From Limnovirga sp038203525 (GTDB taxonomy: Bacteria > Bacteroidota > Bacteroidia > Chitinophagales > Chitinophagaceae), in the NCBI GenBank assembly GCA_038203525.1, contig JBBRDW010000002.1, forward strand, positions 1 to 64,000: DNA of 64,000 nucleotides. Reading direction: 5' to 3'. The notes beneath the pieces are model-generated. The model was not told the origin of the DNA and searched no databases. It was given only the letters and a program-made list of their open reading frames with translations. Below, piece by piece: positions 62,202 through 64,000 of this stretch; positions within the stretch are counted from its first letter, which is position 1, and each line of letters begins with the position of its first letter. Both the position numbers and the translations under genes were made by a program.

Positions 62202-63425
62202 ATGAATATTTACTTTGCCGCAGTTGCACTTATTTGCCTTTCGGCGGGCTTTGCTTTTATCAATCAAAAGTTTTTAAAACTTCCTTTTGTTATTGGCCTA
62301 TTCCTGCTTTCAACCATTTTGTCGATTATTATTTTAAGTTCAGGGATTTGGTTGAATTTGCCCTATGACGAAATTGAGCAGGCAATTGCCAATGCGAAAA
62401 TTGATAAAATTATTTTAGATATATTATTAGGCTTCCTGCTCTTTGCAGGTGCTATGCACACTAACTGGCAAGGATTAAAAAAACAAATAAAACCAATAGC
62501 CCTGTTTGCTTTAGGTGGCGTCTTGCTTTCAACAATAATTATTGCTTTTCTGTTCTTTAGCATATCACAGCTTTTAAAACTACAGATCGATTTTATTTAC
62601 TGTTTGCTTTTTGGAGCATTAATTTCTCCAACCGACCCAATTGCAGTCTTGGGTATATTAACCAAGGCCAATGTGCCAAAGAAAACAGAAGATACAATTG
62701 TTGGTGAAAGCCTTTTTAACGATGGAGTAGGTGTTGTAGTGTTTATTGCCCTTTTAGACACATTAAATTCCGGCAATTTTAGTATTTCTCATTTCGGACT
62801 GCTATTTCTTCAGGAGGCAGTTGGCGGAATTTTAATGGGCCTGGTTTTGGGTTACTGTTTGCATTTGTTTTTAAAATCAATAGACCATTATGAAACAGAA
62901 ATATTACTTACGCTTGCTTTTGTAATGGGTGGCTATACCCTTTGCAATTACGCACATATTTCGGGAGCTTTGGCAATGGTTGTAATGGGGCTTATGGTTG
63001 GCAACTACAAACAGGATATTACCATGAGCGACACAACAAAAGACTATGTGCACAAGTTTTGGAAATTGACCGATGTTATTCTTAATGCTATTTTATTTAT
63101 TATAATAGCATTCGTATTAATTGTAATTGACTTTAAAGGAAGCTATATTATTTTAGGATTGATCTCTGTTTTGATTGTTTTACTTTCAAGAACGATTATT
63201 GTTTATTTACCACATTTGCTGTTCCCAAAATTCTTAAACTTAGACAATAATGAAGCCAGGCTCATTACCTGGGGCGGTTTGCGCGGTGGCCTTTCTTTGG
63301 CTCTAGTTTTATCACTGCCATACAGTGAGACAAAAAATATCCTCTTAATTGCCACTTATTTTTGCGTGCTTTTCAGTATTTTAATACAGGGGTTGACAAT
63401 TGAGAAAATGGCAAAATCAGGATGA
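62202..63425 (+). CDS. Na+/H+ antiporter, NhaP/CPA1 family
   Basis: 407 residues with about 12 hydrophobic segments. Family motifs are LLGFLLFAGAMHTNW, the transport-site ALISPTDPIAVLGIL (Asp in TDP), VGESLFNDGVGVVVFIALL (the ND pair) and the late WGGLRGGLSLALVLSLP. It exchanges Na+ or other cations for protons across the inner membrane. It has no C-terminal regulatory extension. It is co-transcribed with the DUF389 gene. Confidence 0.92.
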   Translation: MNIYFAAVALICLSAGFAFINQKFLKLPFVIGLFLLSTILSIIILSSGIWLNLPYDEIEQAIANAKIDKIILDILLGFLLFAGAMHTNWQGLKKQIKPIALFALGGVLLSTIIIAFLFFSISQLLKLQIDFIYCLLFGALISPTDPIAVLGILTKANVPKKTEDTIVGESLFNDGVGVVVFIALLDTLNSGNFSISHFGLLFLQEAVGGILMGLVLGYCLHLFLKSIDHYETEILLTLAFVMGGYTLCNYAHISGALAMVVMGLMVGNYKQDITMSDTTKDYVHKFWKLTDVILNAILFIIIAFVLIVIDFKGSYIILGLISVLIVLLSRTIIVYLPHLLFPKFLNLDNNEARLITWGGLRGGLSLALVLSLPYSETKNILLIATYFCVLFSILIQGLTIEKMAKSG

Positions 63426-63487
63426 GAATGGACGCTAAAAGCCTTACAATATTAAAATAGATATCCCCCAGGCACATGTGTTTTCGC

Positions 63488-63588
63488 CCGCAACATTCGC
63501 TTCGATAAAAGCCCAATATATTTTAGAAAGTACAAGAGTGCGACGCAAGTAAAGCTTCATAGTAATTCTCATGCCTGGTTAAAAAAAT
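63488..63588 (+). repeat. DIR copy 36
   Basis: Forward copy, arm ATTCGCTTCGATAAAAGCCC, perfect core at 63530-63548, AAGCTTCATAGTAATTCTC and a GCCTGGTTAAAAAAATTA end whose last bases form the tex stop codon. Confidence 0.88.
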
Positions 63589-64000
63589 TATTTACCAAAC
63601 TTTTTCTTTAACGCATTCAATGCATCGTTAACGTTGAGTGAACTTAAATCTTCAGGCTGCTTTGCTTTGGGTTGAAATTTATTGCCAGTGTTTTGTGGCT
63701 TAAAACCTAGCGTATTTCTTACGGGCATTTCCTGCGTTTGTTTAATGGAAAGTGCAATGCGTTTGCGGGGAATATCCACTTCCAGAACCTTCACCTGCAC
63801 CTTATCGTTTAGCTTTAAAACTTCGTTGGGGTCGGTGATGTATTTGTGCGCAATTTCGCTTACATGCACAAGCCCATCCTGCTTTACACCAATATCTATG
63901 AACGCACCAAAACGGGTAATGTTGGTAACAACGCCGGGCACAACCATGCCCAGTTTTACATCTTCAATTTTATAGATATTGGCAAACTCAAACTGCTGCG
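63588..64000 (-). CDS. tex: Tex-like RNA-binding transcription accessory protein, C-terminal part
   Basis: Only the last 137 codons are inside the window; the frame is open to base 64000 (QQFEFANIYKIEDVKLGMVVPGVV). It contains an S1 RNA-binding domain: GMVVPGVVTNITRFGAFIDIGVKQDGLVHVSEIAHKYITDPNEVLKLNDKVQVKVLEVDIPRKRIALSIK, the pattern found at the end of Tex proteins. A Lys-rich tail ends ALKKKFGK. Tex proteins bind nucleic acid and RNA polymerase. The N-terminal core must lie beyond the window. Confidence 0.88.
   Translation of the reverse strand, partial: QQFEFANIYKIEDVKLGMVVPGVVTNITRFGAFIDIGVKQDGLVHVSEIAHKYITDPNEVLKLNDKVQVKVLEVDIPRKRIALSIKQTQEMPVRNTLGFKPQNTGNKFQPKAKQPEDLSSLNVNDALNALKKKFGK

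Overview
The window looks like chromosome from a Bacteroidota bacterium, most likely Chitinophagales/Chitinophagaceae. Pointers are a T9SS-type C-terminal sorting domain, a SusC/TonB-type receptor with an N-terminal carboxypeptidase-like domain, 7TMR-DISM and TPR/LytTR two-component systems, a DUF4954 protein, a DUF2807 protein, Shine-Dalgarno-poor starts and moderately AT-rich DNA. The assignment rests on protein families; no 16S rRNA gene is present. There is no prophage, CRISPR array or transposase gene.

Layout. 1-0.8 kb: repeat DNA with a possibly frameshifted small membrane protein. 0.86-5.6 kb: alpha/beta hydrolase, SRAP protein, NupG-like nucleoside transporter, thioredoxin. 5.8-11.2 kb: signalling cluster (single-domain response regulator, GNAT-like protein, 7TMR-DISM histidine kinase, receiver-kinase hybrid). 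11.4-17.2 kb: J-domain membrane protein, T9SS-secreted fibronectin protein, hydrolase, GtrA-like protein, ArgRS. 17.9-25.1 kb: tandem pair of large CxxCH-containing exported proteins, DUF4954 protein. 25.6-30.6 kb: an unrecognised anchored protein, a DUF3298 protein, a 2-hydroxyacid dehydrogenase, an AraC-MGMT fusion. 31-34.3 kb: CbpA/CbpM, a toxin-antitoxin module with a broken PIN toxin, homocysteine methyltransferase. 34.8-46.4 kb: CsgG-like protein, TPR-LytS kinase and LytTR regulator, Gre-like protein, M20 dipeptidase, PyrR-like phosphoribosyltransferase, a lipoprotein, phosphohexomutase, zinc metallopeptidase. 47.3-58.7 kb: sialate O-acetylesterase, Pcm, Der, two paralogous exported proteins, Era, initiator tRNA, DUF2807 protein, a TPP riboswitch upstream of a TonB-dependent receptor, a small exported protein. 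59.1-60.4 kb: decayed YCII and ECF sigma factor genes. 60.9-64 kb: DUF389 protein and Na+/H+ antiporter, then the end of tex, which runs off the window.

The most striking thing is between the genes. About 38 copies of a roughly 100 bp imperfect repeat (19-base core GTACAAGAGTGCGACGCAA or its complement) occupy most gaps between transcription units, roughly one per 1.7 kb, and I found none inside an intact gene. One subtype carries a small GC-rich palindrome in the core. Three copies of this subtype are each interrupted there by a 271-272 bp MITE-like element with about 20 bp terminal inverted repeats and, in two cases, flanking direct repeats. That element itself contains another copy of the core repeat. 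Two uninterrupted copies of the same subtype look like the empty target site. This nested, self-referential repeat system, with no mobilising enzyme in view, is the best candidate here for something undescribed.
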